Source: Distichodus sexfasciatus (lineage: Eukaryota; Chordata; Actinopteri; Characiformes; Distichodontidae). Taken from it: a stretch of 64,000 nt of DNA. The notes under the pieces were generated by a model that saw only the letters and a program-made list of their open reading frames with translations, had not been told where the DNA came from and ran no database searches. The stretch lies in contig JAVGVS010000004.1 of the NCBI GenBank assembly GCA_032718565.1, positions 3,610,802 to 3,674,801 of the forward strand, written 5' to 3'. This document shows positions 1-10,729 of the stretch, piece by piece (the first letter of the stretch is position 1; each line of letters starts with the position of its first letter). The position numbers and the translations under genes are program-made.

Positions 1-149
1 TTGGACTCGAGATCGAAGACTTGGGTTTGTTCTTGAGTTTGACCCCCACACTTTAACCCTACAACCCCTTAGCCACAAGGTTTACTTATTTCTATAGAAA
101 TAAACTGAAAAAAACACCACCACTCTCTCGTTTTTCTGTATGTGATACA

Positions 150-205
150 TTTATTGGTCCACAAAACACGTGTTTCAGCCCTAGGCCATCTTCAGCGTGT
201 ATATA
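150..205 (-). ncRNA. Hammerhead-ribozyme-like core in the PLE tail
   Basis: On the minus strand CTGAAGA (189-195) is followed by a possible 4-bp stem (GGCC/GGCT, loop TAG) and GAAA (173-176 region), then CACGTG and a T run. This is the CUGANGA-stem II-GAAA arrangement of the hammerhead core, and PLEs are known to carry minimal type I hammerheads. Stem III would be a very short CAC/GTG pairing. Stem I (flanking ACACG against GTGG) pairs only with one unpaired extra base. It may therefore be a decayed ribozyme or chance. Confidence 0.28.
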
Positions 206-274
206 TACATATAAATTCTAGGTGGTGACAATGGTGCCCCCTTACCACCTGCTACTTAAGTATCAGGGGCCATT

Positions 275-943
275 TTACATCACCATCATAGACACAGGAC
301 ATTTCAAAATGTTAACCAAAAAAGTTGAATGGCAAGTAATTCTCCCTCTCATCGAGAATGTATTGACAGTGGATGTAAAGAGGGAATTGCCTTTAATTAT
401 GTCATTGCAATTTACGCAGTCTGGGTGAAGAGATGTAAGCCGATTGGATGGCGTTATGAAAGAGTCCGCCTTAACCAGTGTATCTTCATGCTTTTGGACC
501 TCTTTTAGGCAAAGAGAGGGGGTTCTTGAAAGTTCTGGCCAATTTTCACTTGATAAAATATTTTTTATCAAGTTCACTCACAACAGACTTTATCTCATCA
601 GAAATAGGAGAATAAGTGGTAGACAGAACGACACGATTATTTGAATTAGATTTTTTTTTCTTAAATAGTGATTCTTGCTCTGCGCCGCGCAGTCAGTCTA
701 AACAAGCGTCCATTTTTTTGTGTCATAACCCTTGGAAAGGAACCTATCATAAAAAATTTTAGCCTGATTTACAAACTCTTCTTCAGTACTGCAGATCCTT
801 CTCATGTACAAAAACTGACTATATGGGAGACTTTTTTTCATAGAGGGAGGGTGATAGCTATTTGAGTGCAAAAGATTATTTCTGTCCATATGTTTGTGAA
901 ACACTGGTGTCTGTAAAACCGATCGTGTAGATCTATAAACCAT
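275..943 (-). pseudogene. PLE reverse transcriptase C-terminus and degenerate endonuclease
   Basis: In intact elements this polyprotein reverse-transcribes the element RNA and nicks target DNA with a GIY-YIG nuclease. Here 698-943 gives about 80 residues of the region after the RT palm (DRNNLL, PPSMKKSLPYSQF, RRICSTEEEF, FLSKGYD). A frameshifted linker follows, and 275-577 gives the endonuclease approach: HPDCVNC (a CX2C zinc knuckle) and RGRITC...ILKCP. The residues that should follow LKCP and form the GIY-YIG catalytic core are absent; the frame runs into unrelated sequence and a stop. The catalytic RT motifs lie upstream and are not in the window. It is non-coding now. Confidence 0.68.
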
Positions 944-948
944 AAAAC

Positions 949-2125
949 CTAAAAAGGATGTTATGGTGTTGCTTGTTTCACTTGATACTTATTTATACAG
1001 AACATTAATGGGGGATATGTGGTTTACGTTTTTTGCATAAACTAAGTGATGTGTGTGAACTGAAGCAGCTGTCTCTTGATAGCCAAAAGCAGCAGCTGAC
1101 AATCTTTGAAGAGCTGACAGTGTTTGCTACACATCCTTAATATAGAGCCTCCTTTTCGTTGTGCGGCCCACGCTTTGCTCAGCTATGTCTACAGGAAACT
1201 TGTTTATTCAACGAGGAGAAAAACATCAAGCAACAATAAAAATGCTGAGGAGAGAGAGAGAGAGAAAAAATGGCCTTAGTGCTGACTTTGCGGAGCTTAA
1301 TTTCAGTACATTTTTCCCTTCACTAATCACCCCCTGAAACTACTCTGCAGGCAGGGTTATTGTTGTTAGTGGAACAATTCTGCTAGGTCACCGTTTCCTC
1401 CATCGCTCTAGCGAGAAGATAAGCCGTGGAATTTTGCTCTTCCTTTTTATATTTTGCAGAGCCATTAAACAAACAGTTGAGACCTGGTTGTGAAAGAAAG
1501 GATGACACAAATTGCTGGTTGATCTTCCAATGCTAACACACCACAAAGTTTGAAAAACAAAGTGTAAATTTTGAATGGTGACATTTTTATTGCTGGGCCA
1601 TTTGACATTTAAATTAAAAACAATCTTCTCTTTTTATAAGAAGAGTCTGATTCTGGAGTGCGAGAGCCTGTATTGTTGAAACAAAGATTGATCAATTTGT
1701 TTTTTTCTCACAATTTTCAAAAATAAAACTGTTCTTTTACTTCTCAGCACTTTCTTCCTACTTCCAAACACGCCTTACATGAAATTAATTATTAATAAAT
1801 ACTTTAGCTACCTCTTTGTGAGCTGGAGACTTGGAAAAAGTTTATGATACGAGTAAAGCTGAACATAGGAGTAGCAAAATGCAGGCGTCACCCTGGTGAC
1901 CGGGCTGATGTAATGTAGTAATCACAGAAAGTAATAGCGATTCTAAACTTCTTCTTTGTTTGACTCAGTTAGCTTCTATTGCCCTCAGACGTACCCTTAC
2001 TGTGCCGATTTGTTGGAAATGAATGTGAATTGTACATATAAAACCACACAAATAAATTACAAAATGGAAGTAACTCATGATAAAAGCATTGGATCAATGG
2101 CATAAATGAACACAATATACTAAAG
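949..2125. other. Non-coding stretch, no gene seen
   Basis: No reading frame with recognisable protein similarity. It holds a short (AG)n run at 1249-1265 and otherwise mixed A+T-rich sequence. Confidence 0.6.
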
Positions 2126-2443
2126 CTGAAAATTCGTACATTTGCACAATAAAGTACCAATTTTACCAAAGAATTATTGCATTGAAAAACTGGCTGTTTT
2201 TGACTGTTGGCTATATGTATGGATGAATAGATAGATAGAAATAAAGAACATATAAATCCCCAGAGAGAAGTTAAGTTGTCATATACATTTACCTGGCTGT
2301 TATGACATCTTAGTTTCCCTCCATGGATTAATGAAGTCTGTCTCTCTATATCTCTATGTCTGTCTATCTGTCAATTAACAGCCAATTTTTCAATGTGATT
2401 ATTCTTGCAGTTAAATGTATTGTGCAAATGTAAGAATGTTCAG
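2126..2443. repeat. Imperfect inverted repeat (hairpin-forming), arms about 68 bp
   Basis: The arm at 2126-2198 and the arm at 2377-2443 are imperfect reverse complements. Both contain ACATTTGCACAATA and ATTGAAAAA(C/T)TGGCTGTT when read in the same sense. About 180 bp separate them, including short (GATA)/(CTAT)-like tracts. It could be a MITE; no target duplication was identified. Confidence 0.6.
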
Positions 2444-2680
2444 TTTGGGGAAATTGCGTACATTTGTGTAGATTTATGAGGCACTTTAATCAAAAGCTGT
2501 GCAAACAGACTGTTTTATGTGACACATTTTTAATGCATTTTATTTGAGGGTACCTTTCCTAACACTCAAAGACGCTTTAGAAGGATAATAATAAGATAAA
2601 GAAAATAAAATAGCAAAGATAATAAAATCACAAAAAATGAAATATGCTGAATAAAAGTCACTATTACAGCTAGTACCAAG

Positions 2681-3103
2681 TAGAGGTGTGAACTTTCACT
2701 GGACTCGATTCGATTGATTCGATTATGATTCTCAGGTCAACAATTCGAATCATTTGCACACAGATTAAGCATGAATGGATTTTCAACAGGTTCTGTCCCA
2801 GAAACCACCTCTCAGATTAGGCAATAGTCTGCAGCTGTCCACTTTTTTCTATTACTTTTTAAATGTTTGCATTAAATTCATTATTCATAAGGATGCACAA
2901 ATAAATGAATAAAATAAAATAAATTTTAAAGTGATTTCGGTAGTGAAACAGGATTGCAGGTCACAAACTACCTGCAACGCTGCCGCAGACCGCCAGTTGA
3001 AAACCCTAAATATAATCGATTATGGTCTGCCACTGCATTGATGCAAAATCGTCCACGTCTCCATTGCGATGCATCGATTACGTGATTAATTTCAACACCC
3101 CTA
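2681..3103. mobile_element. Probable hAT-like MITE
   Basis: The segment starts TAGAGGTGTGAA and ends TTCAACACCCCTA, imperfect terminal inverted repeats. Just inside are ATTCGATT-type and ATCGATTA motifs, as seen in many fish non-autonomous hAT elements. No convincing 8-bp target duplication was found, so the superfamily is inferred from the ends alone. Confidence 0.45.
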
Positions 3104-4320
3104 ATATCGAGCAAATTATCCCACTAAATTATGGAGTTTACATTGGTAACTAGCTGATTTAACCAGCATGTGGGTAAACTTTGACAGCTGTCTGTTTTCG
3201 TAAACTAGCAAGTCTGCTTTTTATGTGTTGTAACTGTTAGCCTGAAAGCTAGCAGGTTTGCAAATCTAAAATTCTATACATATTAATTATTACTATGACT
3301 GATCACTTTTAATTACTCTATGACATTAAGAGTTAGCCTCTCAGGGTCCCAGGTCAAATACCCGCCTCACAAAGCAGCTCGGATATCGATCCAGCTCTGG
3401 CTTGCACTCATTGTCTGTTTTTTTTTTGTTTTGTTTTTTTGGCAGGGCTGTTTGTTGTCATGCTAAGAGGTAACTGGGCCTGACAAAATGCTTTACTTAA
3501 AGCTGGACGGAGCCCAGAAAAATGTTGGGGCTGTTAATCGAAGCCCTTTAGGGTAGAAAGCCCTCTCAGAAACGTGCCCACTTTCTCTCTAATGCAAGAT
3601 TTTTTCGGTAATGAGACTTTGTATTTTTTCCACAAAGCAGACACAAATAGGCTTGTAATTTTAATCCCATTTCAAAAAGTGCACCCAGGAATCATTTCAT
3701 ATTTCCCTCCCCAAATATCCCCTTTCCTGTGGGAGATGATATAAAGATATGAAAGGAGGAGATATGAACATTTATTAAGTTGCTGGGCCTCTACAACATG
3801 AAAAGGGAGTCAGTCCAGGAGGAGGCGGGAAATCCTTGAGGCGATGAGTTTGAAATTCATGAGTGATATTAACATTTTCTGTCCCGAGATAATGATCCAA
3901 AGGTCGGTCTGCAGACTTGGAACGCTGCTCTCCTGCAAATCTGAAATCACTTCAAGTACAGCCAAGGTTTAATTTTACCATAATTTTGCCTACCACTTAA
4001 TATTATTAACTTTTTGATTTTCAGACCATTTTAGTTATTGTACGCCATACATTATGGCATTTTATTACACAAAATATTGAATATTGCATTGTGTTTACAG
4101 GAAACATGAGTTATGTACTTGAATGGGAAAACATATTTACCACATGCATATTGGTAATATTTACTGTGTTAATTCTGGAAACATTCAAATCAATGTTCAA
4201 ATCTTTCAAGATGGTGGCTCACATGGAACACACCTCATTCAGTAGTGATATTTAAAAAATCTGCAGCATTGTTAATTAAAGATAACACAGTTGTCTACAT
4301 CTGTAACACACAAAGAGCAA
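3104..4320. other. Non-coding; possible conserved non-coding element at 3440-3960
   Basis: No gene. 3440-3960 is free of recognisable repeats and has balanced composition with AT-rich homeobox-type motifs (AATTTTAATCCC, AGATAATGATCC). That is how vertebrate conserved non-coding elements often look, but this is inference only. Confidence 0.3.
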
Positions 4321-4630
4321 CTGTTACATTTGTACTTTAACAGTTTGGGTAGTTTTTTTAGAGATAATAAAATAAGCTTTGATTATTACCAAATAATAAC
4401 TACATACAGACTCATAAATTGTGTTGTGCACATACAGTAACTTACTTTTTTCTTTAAAAAACTAGGTAACTTTTATCTTTTAAGCACTAGTGGAAATTAT
4501 TGTTTGTTAGCACCAAATAATGATTCTGATTCAACTACGTTGTGCAAATACTGTACCTGTTATATTTGTACCATAACAATTTGGGTTGCTTCATCTAAGT
4601 TTGGTTATTACTTTGTTTTACTTGACAATG
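4321..4630. repeat. Degenerate direct duplication
   Basis: GTTACATTTGTAC...AACAGTTTGGGT at 4321-4355 recurs as GTTATATTTGTACC...AACAATTTGGGT at 4558-4590. Both are followed by TTATTAC-containing sequence, and a TTGTGCA phrase occurs between the copies. Spacing is about 240 bp; the family is unknown. Confidence 0.45.
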
Positions 4631-4706
4631 TTAGTGTAACCATAGCTATCAGATGTCGGTATTGGTAAGGGTTGTCTGTAAATTGATTATTGTGATTGTA
4701 ACTTCC

Positions 4707-5018
4707 CTTACAAGCATTTGAGGCTTCTGGCAAACAGTTGCTGTGAAAACTTTGGCAATGTTGCCGCAAATTTGCAGCAAGGCCATATTTTCACTTGCAA
4801 AATAGGTTTGTGGCAAACTTGTGGTGGACTTCTAGTAACTTCCTGGAAAACTTTTGCACCTGGAATTTTTTACTGTTGCCATAACATTGCCGTAGGTTTG
4901 CCACTAGTGGCTGACAATGGCAAACTTGTGGCAACATATTCTGGCAAACTCCATGTTTGCCATAAATTAACCATAAGTTTGCCCCAAACCTGCCACAAAC
5001 ATTTTGTTTTTGTAAAGG
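4707..5018. mobile_element. MITE-like element rich in GGCAAACTTGTGGCAA motifs
   Basis: The short ends CCCTTACAA (left) and TTGTAAAGG (right) are inverted repeats. The interior repeats GGCAAACTTGTGGC and its reverse complement (GCCACAAAC, GCCATAA) many times, giving a self-complementary structure. A 124-codon open frame across it is a by-product of this repeat and has no protein features. Target duplication not determined. Confidence 0.45.
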
Positions 5019-5744
5019 ATTATGTTATTACTGTGACTGCGATTTTTATTATTTATTCTTATTCTTCCCACTTTTTCGCCCTTAACACCTAACAAGTTTT
5101 TTTTCAGCTAGAAACACTGTTTCATCTCCCAGCAGTCTTTCCCATTAAGAAGAGTGTTACTGCTTTTCTTGTGACTAGCCTAACCACATCCCTCTTTTAA
5201 ATTTGTTCATGTTGACAAAATTGGCTGATTTGCTGCATCACATTCTGTAACCTCATATTCACTATTTAATCTCACGTTATTCCTCCATTTTTTACTTGAG
5301 ATGAGATGTGTAGCAGTTAAAATGCTAAGAAGCCTTTCTTTCTTCATCTTCTATCCTTCAGATTCTCTAATTGTAGCCTTTTCTCCCTTTCCGGCACACA
5401 TTTTCATTTGTAGTTTCCAGAGTCACACATTGCCCTTCTAGTTCTAGTTTCTAGTTAATATGTTTATTGTCATCATGCATGTTTAGGTTTCTTAATCCAT
5501 CTTTATGTAAGGTTTACTCCAGACCAGCAGGAGGAGATGTCAGTCTTTTGTAAGGTAATCAAGTTTAAGAAAAAGTGTTTCTAGGCTTAAAGGGAGGCTA
5601 ATGATAGATGTGAAGAGGGTCTTTGGGCTTGCAATTAAAACCTTATAAACAGGGTTTCGTAGCTTTTTAAAACTTCATATGGGCTATTTGCCAGTATGCA
5701 CAGTATGTTGCCATATTTAATTATTGATTTCTATAGGTCGCAGA
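5019..5744. other. Non-coding, pyrimidine-rich, no gene seen
   Basis: T-rich sequence with no recognisable coding, RNA or transposon signal. Confidence 0.6.
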
Positions 5745-6300
5745 CAGAAGAAAGCTATTTGGCGTGAGACATTTTTCCTAGCTCAGAACCCAGAAACACA
5801 TGTCCTGGCTGACAGCAGTTGTCAACAAGAGGCAACCGTCTGTGAAAACATTTTGGAATGCTAAAAATTAATTGCAAGTCTTCACTTCCTTGCCGCACAA
5901 ACCGAAGCATGCAAACAACCGAAACAGCTGCGAAGGGAAACACTGCCGCCGGTTCCAGCTGCTGCGCAAATCAGTCAGCCGTGAAAGCGACGAATCCGGT
6001 GTGCTGACAGAATCCGCTCAAACGCCCACAAAAATGTCGCCTTGGCCAGATTGCTCCACTTCTCATGAAAGATTTATACGCTCGGCAGATGTCGAGCATC
6101 TTGACCCACGCCTCCGCATATGCTATTTCACATCGATGGGGAACTCGTGAGCGTTAACGGCAGAAAAGCCTGTCGGGACTGGGGTAAGACGAGGCGGGAG
6201 AAAGGTCGCTCTCGCAGTGAGACAGGACGCTGCATTTCTATTATTTAGCGTACCACGCTATTTGATGATAGTACGGGGGTGGAAGGGAGAGGGTCCGTGT
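5745..6300. other. Possible conserved non-coding / regulatory block
   Basis: CpG content rises here relative to the flanks, and the text is repeat-free (for example 5930-6160 and 6160-6270). Short open frames occur on both strands, but none has a domain, splice context or codon pattern that argues for an exon. Calling it a conserved element is inference. Confidence 0.3.
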
Positions 6301-6344
6301 ACCTTGCATTCATCAGATTGCTGTCTCTGAAATAAAAATCCTAA

Positions 6345-6735
6345 TATGTGTTTCTAATTCTAAAACAAGAATCAGAAGATGGATCTGGGTTTCTGAGTGA
6401 AAACCAATTCAAAAATTGAAGAGCAGATTTCAAGGTCCAATTTGGGTTTCCAATTCTAAAATGGATTTCAAGAACTGATTTGAGTTCCCAATTCCAAAAC
6501 AACAAAAAGTAAACTTAAAACCTAGATTTGGTTTTCCGATTCTAAAACAGCAATCAAAAAACAAATTTAAGAGCTGTAATTTTTTTAAACAAAAATCGGA
6601 AAATAGATTAAAACCAGATTAGATTTCTGATTCTACAACAAAAATTGGAAAACAAAACTGATTTTAAGAACGAATTTGAGTTTCTGATTCTAAAATAATA
6701 ATTAGAAAATAGATTTCAAGATTTGGCTTTGGGGT
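6345..6735 (+). repeat. Degenerate minisatellite, unit about 65-75 bp
   Basis: The phrase TTTCTGATTCTAAAAC followed by CAGAAAATAGATTTCAAGA or a close variant recurs about six times. Examples are at 6350, 6447, 6490, 6535, 6625 and 6680. Units differ by substitutions and small indels, so the array is old. Confidence 0.65.
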
Positions 6736-7175
6736 AACAAGAAATCTAACAAGCAGTAGAGGCCATTTCTATGATTTCTCTGTCCTCTGCCACCAGATTC
6801 CAGTTGTCTTTTGAAAGGTTTTTTGGATTAAAGGATGTTGTATTTGTATTTGTTAAGAGCTATGTAAAAACCTTAAGAAAGGGGAAATCTGAAAATGTTT
6901 CTTGTAAATTATTGTTACAGACTCAGAAATCCGATGAATGCATGGTTAAAACCTAATTAACCAACTGGCTCCGTTGCCAACCCTCTTTTCAGGGAGTCCG
7001 GAGGTGTCGACAGGCTGCGCCACATTGAAATTTCCCATCTTTGATGAGCCGGAGCACACGTTCAGTAAAAGATGCATCAAAAACAGCATCAAAGTGTCTG
7101 CTGATTCTAACGGGGGCGATCAATACGGATGGTTTTTTTTTTACCCGCCTGACCCATCGTCATCTCAGCTGCAGA
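6736..7175. other. Non-coding, no gene seen
   Basis: No recognisable gene or repeat. A T-run lies near 7130-7142. Confidence 0.55.
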
Positions 7176-7320
7176 CCTGTTCTGGCTTTTGCACTCATGT
7201 TGTGGATTTGCATTAGTGTTTAGGCTTTTTGCAGTCATGTTGTGGCTTTAGCGCTTCCATTGCTACTTCAATATTTAGGTTGTGGCTTTGGCATTGTGGC
7301 TTTTGCATGTATGTTTTAAA
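7176..7320 (+). repeat. Minisatellite, GTGGCTTTTGCA family, forward array
   Basis: Units of about 17-21 bp related to TTGTGGCTTTTGCATT occur head to tail (CTGGCTTTTGCACTCATG, GTGGATTTGCATT, GTGGCTTTGGCATT, GTGGCTTTTGCATGTATG). The same family reappears in both orientations at 7745-8045. Confidence 0.7.
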
Positions 7321-7744
7321 GGGCTTGACCCAGTCTTGTCTCAACAGCAGATTTGAAGCGGGCAAATCTTCTGCAGTGTGCCCTGTTGCCCCCGGTGTAA
7401 TAGTAAATATTAATACAGCGCCCAGGTCACTCTTCCTTGACGGCAATCTAGTGTGGCACTACTGCGAAAGCATTCCACAAGAGACATGGGGAAGAAGAGA
7501 GAGATAGAAGGGGAGAAGAAAAGAGAGGAAGGAGTTTTTAACAGCATCGAGAACCTGACTGAACCAATCTGCCCTTAAGATAAAAGGCATTAGTGCAGTG
7601 GCTGGGGTGGCCCCATACTTCTCAGCAGGTATGGAGAGAATCTCTGGGGAAAAAGAAACAAAAACACTGCATGTAACATGATGGAAAGAAAAGTCAGCCA
7701 CAGGGCCACATAGTACTAGAGCCACACTATTCAATGGAAAAGCA
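7321..7744. other. Spacer between minisatellite arrays
   Basis: Non-coding; includes a purine-rich tract near 7490-7535. No gene recognised. Confidence 0.5.
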
Positions 7745-8045
7745 AAAGCCAAAACAGAAAGAGAAAAGTTGCAATTCAAATGCAAAAGCCACAAAGGAAA
7801 AACAAAAACCACAATACGAATGCAAAAGCCACAACGGAATTGCAAAAACCACAACACAAATTCTGAAGCCACAATACTAATTCAAAAGCCACAAGAGAAA
7901 TGCAAAAGCCACAAGTTTTTTTTAAGGCTTTTGCAATCATTTCATGGCTTTGCAATTCTGTTTGAGCTTTTTATACTTCCTTTATGGCTTTTGCATTTAT
8001 ATTGTGGCTCTTGCAGTAGTGATGTGGCTTTTGCATCTGTAAATA
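7745..8045. repeat. Inverted minisatellite arrays forming a large hairpin
   Basis: From 7745 to about 7915 the unit reads AATGCAAAAGCCACAA (reverse orientation, about eight units). From about 7922 to 8045 it reads GTGGCTTTTGCATTTATA (forward, about six units). The switch is a T run at 7915-7923, so the two arrays face each other and could fold into a long stem. An open frame on the minus strand here is only the translation of the repeat. Confidence 0.72.
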
Positions 8046-8635
8046 AAATAAAAAGCTTTCTGGGGAGAAACGGCAAGAAGTGACTTGTACTTTCCAAAAT
8101 GTGAAAGTTGTTGCTTTATGAATGTGTGTAGCTCATGAACATAACATTTTGATCTTCACAGTCCCTCGACAAAAAAAAAGAAAAGGAATATGAGTCACAG
8201 TGAGCCGGACACCAGCTTGGTGGTTTGACCATGCTATTCTCTTAACTGTTTGCGCAGTAATTTTGCTTTAAAAAGTGAAGAGAAAAAAGCCACTAAAAAC
8301 AGCTTGACCAGCACGCTCACTCATTGTTCTGAATTCTTGACCTGTTTGTCCAGCATCAAAACTGGCAATTAATGCAGAATGACCTTTGTGAACTGGCTTA
8401 AAAATCAACATGGGGTCTCTTTATGGGAATGACAACCTTTTCTCTCTCTTCCCAGAGAGAAAAAAAAGAGAAAGAAGTGAAAGGAAGAGGGAAAAGAAAG
8501 CGAACATGCCTTTTCAAGTGGGTGATGCGTGTTCAATTGAGGCTGAGGGCTTTGCATTTCATTTCCCAGAAATATGAGAGCAGCCATAAGGAGGAGATTT
8601 TAAGAGATTATCCAGGTAGCCAGAAATTATTCATT
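8046..8635. other. Non-coding, no gene seen
   Basis: Includes a purine-rich stretch at 8455-8505. No recognisable gene. Confidence 0.55.
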
Positions 8636-9285
8636 TGTGACCCTCCACGGCAAAACCAGTCGCTTGTCGCAACAGAAGTTTCTGAGAAAAACGACCGTTT
8701 ATGTTGCGTGGGGTAAAATTTTGGATTTTTTGTTTTTAGTGTTTTAAAACAGTGGAAGGTCTATACTGTACTGTTGTGAATAAATTTAGCTGAAAAACTG
8801 ATCCTTTCCATCCTAAAAACGTGACTTTCTTGATGTGAGGAATTCAATTCCAGCAGAATGTTAAAAGTTTCTGTTTTGACCGCTCTACTTCAATATTTAC
8901 GGTAAATCCACTGGTTGACTAGCGTGAAGATATTTCTCCGGAATCCATCTTCGTCTCCCGAGTTCAGTTAACCTAACGCAGGTAGGCTATCCGTGTGTCT
9001 GTGAATGCAGCGTAGGCTACCGTAAATGCAAACATAGCCGCGACCGTACCAAGCGTCTGTGAGTGCTACGGCGATAGTCAACTTCAAAGGCAGATTTCTC
9101 CGTTTCTCACTTGGCGTGACAGAAGAAACCCAACTCCTTTGAATGTTGATATCTCAGTCATATGTCATCTGATTCATTCGATTTGGGAATCGTTCTGAAG
9201 GTTGATTTATGCCCTTTCATGAAAAAATAATAACTCAATTTTGAAAATGTGCGACAAGTGACTGGTTTTGCCGTGCAGAGTCACA
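8636..9285. mobile_element. DNA-transposon-like element with about 36-bp terminal inverted repeats
   Basis: The left end TGTGACCCTCCACGGCAAAA and the inverted right end TGTGACTCTGCACGGCAAAA match over about 36 bp, continuing with CCAGTC(G/A)CTTGTCGCA. The 650-bp body has above-background CpG and no transposase frame, so it is non-autonomous. Target duplication is not clear; the flanks ATT and TTT give no firm superfamily. Confidence 0.65.
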
Positions 9286-9535
9286 TTTTAGTAAAAATAT
9301 TGTGCTGTAACATTAAAGGCTACATAATGGGACTTCGCCTTGTCTTGAAAAAATGCAACAGATCAATCGTGAAAAGACGCAAAACAGCTACAAGCATTTT
9401 TGGTTATTTATCTCTAATGTATAAAACGAAATCACACATCAGTTTTATCCCAGCTTGAAAGAAACCATGATTCATAAATGCGGCAATAAATAAGTAAACA
9501 AACAAGCTGGCAGTTAATTTTTATGTGTATCATTG
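9286..9535. other. Non-coding, no gene seen
   Basis: Mixed sequence without recognisable signal. Confidence 0.5.
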
Positions 9536-9830
9536 TGTGGACAAGTGTGTGAGTAAGAGAGCACACTGGTGTGTGTATGTAGGAGAGAGAGAGGAAGAGA
9601 GAGAGGATATTAAAAAGTAGGATAGACAGAGAACATATGTTAGAACTTATGTTACAGAGTGAAATGGAGTGAGGCAGAGAGAGAGAAAACATTCGCCTGA
9701 GAGAGAAATTAAAAGACACAGGGAGAAAGAGCAACAACAAAAAGAGACATGGCAAGAGAGAGAAAGAGCATTTTAAAGATGAGAGAATGAAGAGAGAGGG
9801 AGTGTGGAGCGGGAAAGAGAGAGGCAGTGA
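9536..9830 (+). repeat. Purine (GA)-rich low-complexity tract
   Basis: Repeated AGAGAG, GGAAGAGAGAG and AGAGAAAGAGC runs. Long minus-strand open frames rich in Ser, Leu, Phe and Pro are artefacts of this composition. Confidence 0.75.
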
Positions 9831-10183
9831 GTGATCCTGTACAAACAGACAGATCTCCACAAATCCTTTCTTCTTGCAGCAGACACAATGACATCAAGCC
9901 GGCGTGTGAAAGCAGCACAAACATCTAAACATCTGTCTGCAGCGCTGACAGGCAACCACTTTACATTTAAATGAGACGACGCCAAAAAATCAGACTTTTT
10001 TCATGTTGTTCTAAAGGACTTGTTTTACTACAGTCTGATGCAATGCAACAGTTCAGCCATGCACTTAAATGGTTAAAATTACCTTAACATATGTTTCATC
10101 ACCATACAATATAATGTTGACTCAACGATTGAATATCTGCCACATAGACTTCCAAATATGTTTCAATAAAAATTGATACATTT

Positions 10184-10380
10184 GGAGCAGTTGGTAGCAT
10201 AACGGTTGGCCATTCGCCTCGTGATCAGAAGGTCGCCAGTTCGTGAGCACTGCTCCCTGGGCACTACCCAATATTAGCTGCCCACTGCTCCTTCATGGAT
10301 GGGTCAAATGCAGAGGTCACATTTTGTTGTGCTGCACTGTGTGCTGTGGTGTGTTCACAATGACAAAAAATCATTCACTA
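10184..10380 (+). mobile_element. tRNA-derived SINE, family A, copy 1
   Basis: The head GCAGTTGGTAGCATAACGGT resembles a tRNA A box and GTCGCCAGTTCGTGAGC a B box, the two parts of the RNA polymerase III promoter. The body then runs through GCCCACTGCTCC, GGATGGGTCAAATGCAGAG and TGCACTGTGTGCTGTG. The same order recurs at 17378, 27728 and 29757 and in shorter pieces elsewhere, which defines the family here. Diverged and presumably immobile. Confidence 0.75.
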
Positions 10381-10421
10381 AAACAGATACACTTATAGCA
10401 AATATAGAATAAAAAAAGAGG

Positions 10422-10726
10422 GTCTAAAGCTGCTTTAGTACGGCCGTGTCATATGTAAAGCCAAAAATTGCTACTACTGCTTCACATGACTTTTAGATCA
10501 CATCTAATCTGATATAACAAGATGCATCATAAGACAGATTATTATATTGCATCAAAACAGCACTTCAGAGCCTTCTAATGGTGCGCTTTTGTAGCATCTT
10601 GTCCCTTTTGGATGCTTTCATGTAGTCAAGCTGTTTTCTGAACTGCTGTATTTATTGATAAGAACCCCAGGCCTTGAAAAATATTTGACTTAGTAACAAG
10701 TGGAACTATTTTTCTGAATTGGGCTC
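10422..10726 (+). repeat. Unnamed 300-bp repeat, copy 1
   Basis: This segment matches the reverse complement of 13041-13386 over its length. Shared phrases include CTGAA(G/C)T, AAGCTGTTTTCT, GGCCTTGAAAA and GTAACAAGTGGAACTATTTTTCTG. No terminal inverted repeats or tRNA head were recognised, so the class is unknown. Confidence 0.65.
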
Positions 10727-10729
10727 CTA

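Larger units (their letters stand above)
95..948 (-). mobile_element. Penelope-like retroelement (PLE), 5'-truncated remnant
   Basis: Read on the minus strand, this block carries the C-terminal end of a Penelope-type reverse transcriptase (698-943), then a linker in shifted frames, then the cysteine-containing part of the linked endonuclease (275-577), and finally a 3' tail. The order RT then endonuclease and the phrase types (DRNNLLHSNSYHP, PYSQFLYMRRICS, then a CX2C knuckle and an RGRITC...LKCP block) match PLE proteins. Homology ends abruptly near 948, which fits the 5' truncation usual for these elements. Several frameshifts and a missing GIY-YIG core show it is dead. The 3' boundary near 95 is approximate. 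The assignment rests on recognised motif order, not on a search. Confidence 0.72.

Noticed and set aside
4718..5092. 124-codon plus-strand open frame rich in Cys, Gly and Leu
   Set aside because: Lies across a MITE-like element made of GGCAAACTTGTGGC repeats, and its residue pattern follows the repeat.
7459..7872. 137-codon minus-strand open frame with repeated LWLLHLNC-like text
   Set aside because: Translation of the GTGGCTTTTGCA minisatellite; no coding evidence.
9432..9985. Overlapping Leu/Ser/Phe-rich minus-strand frames
   Set aside because: Product of the GA-rich tract on the plus strand; three overlapping frames are open at once.
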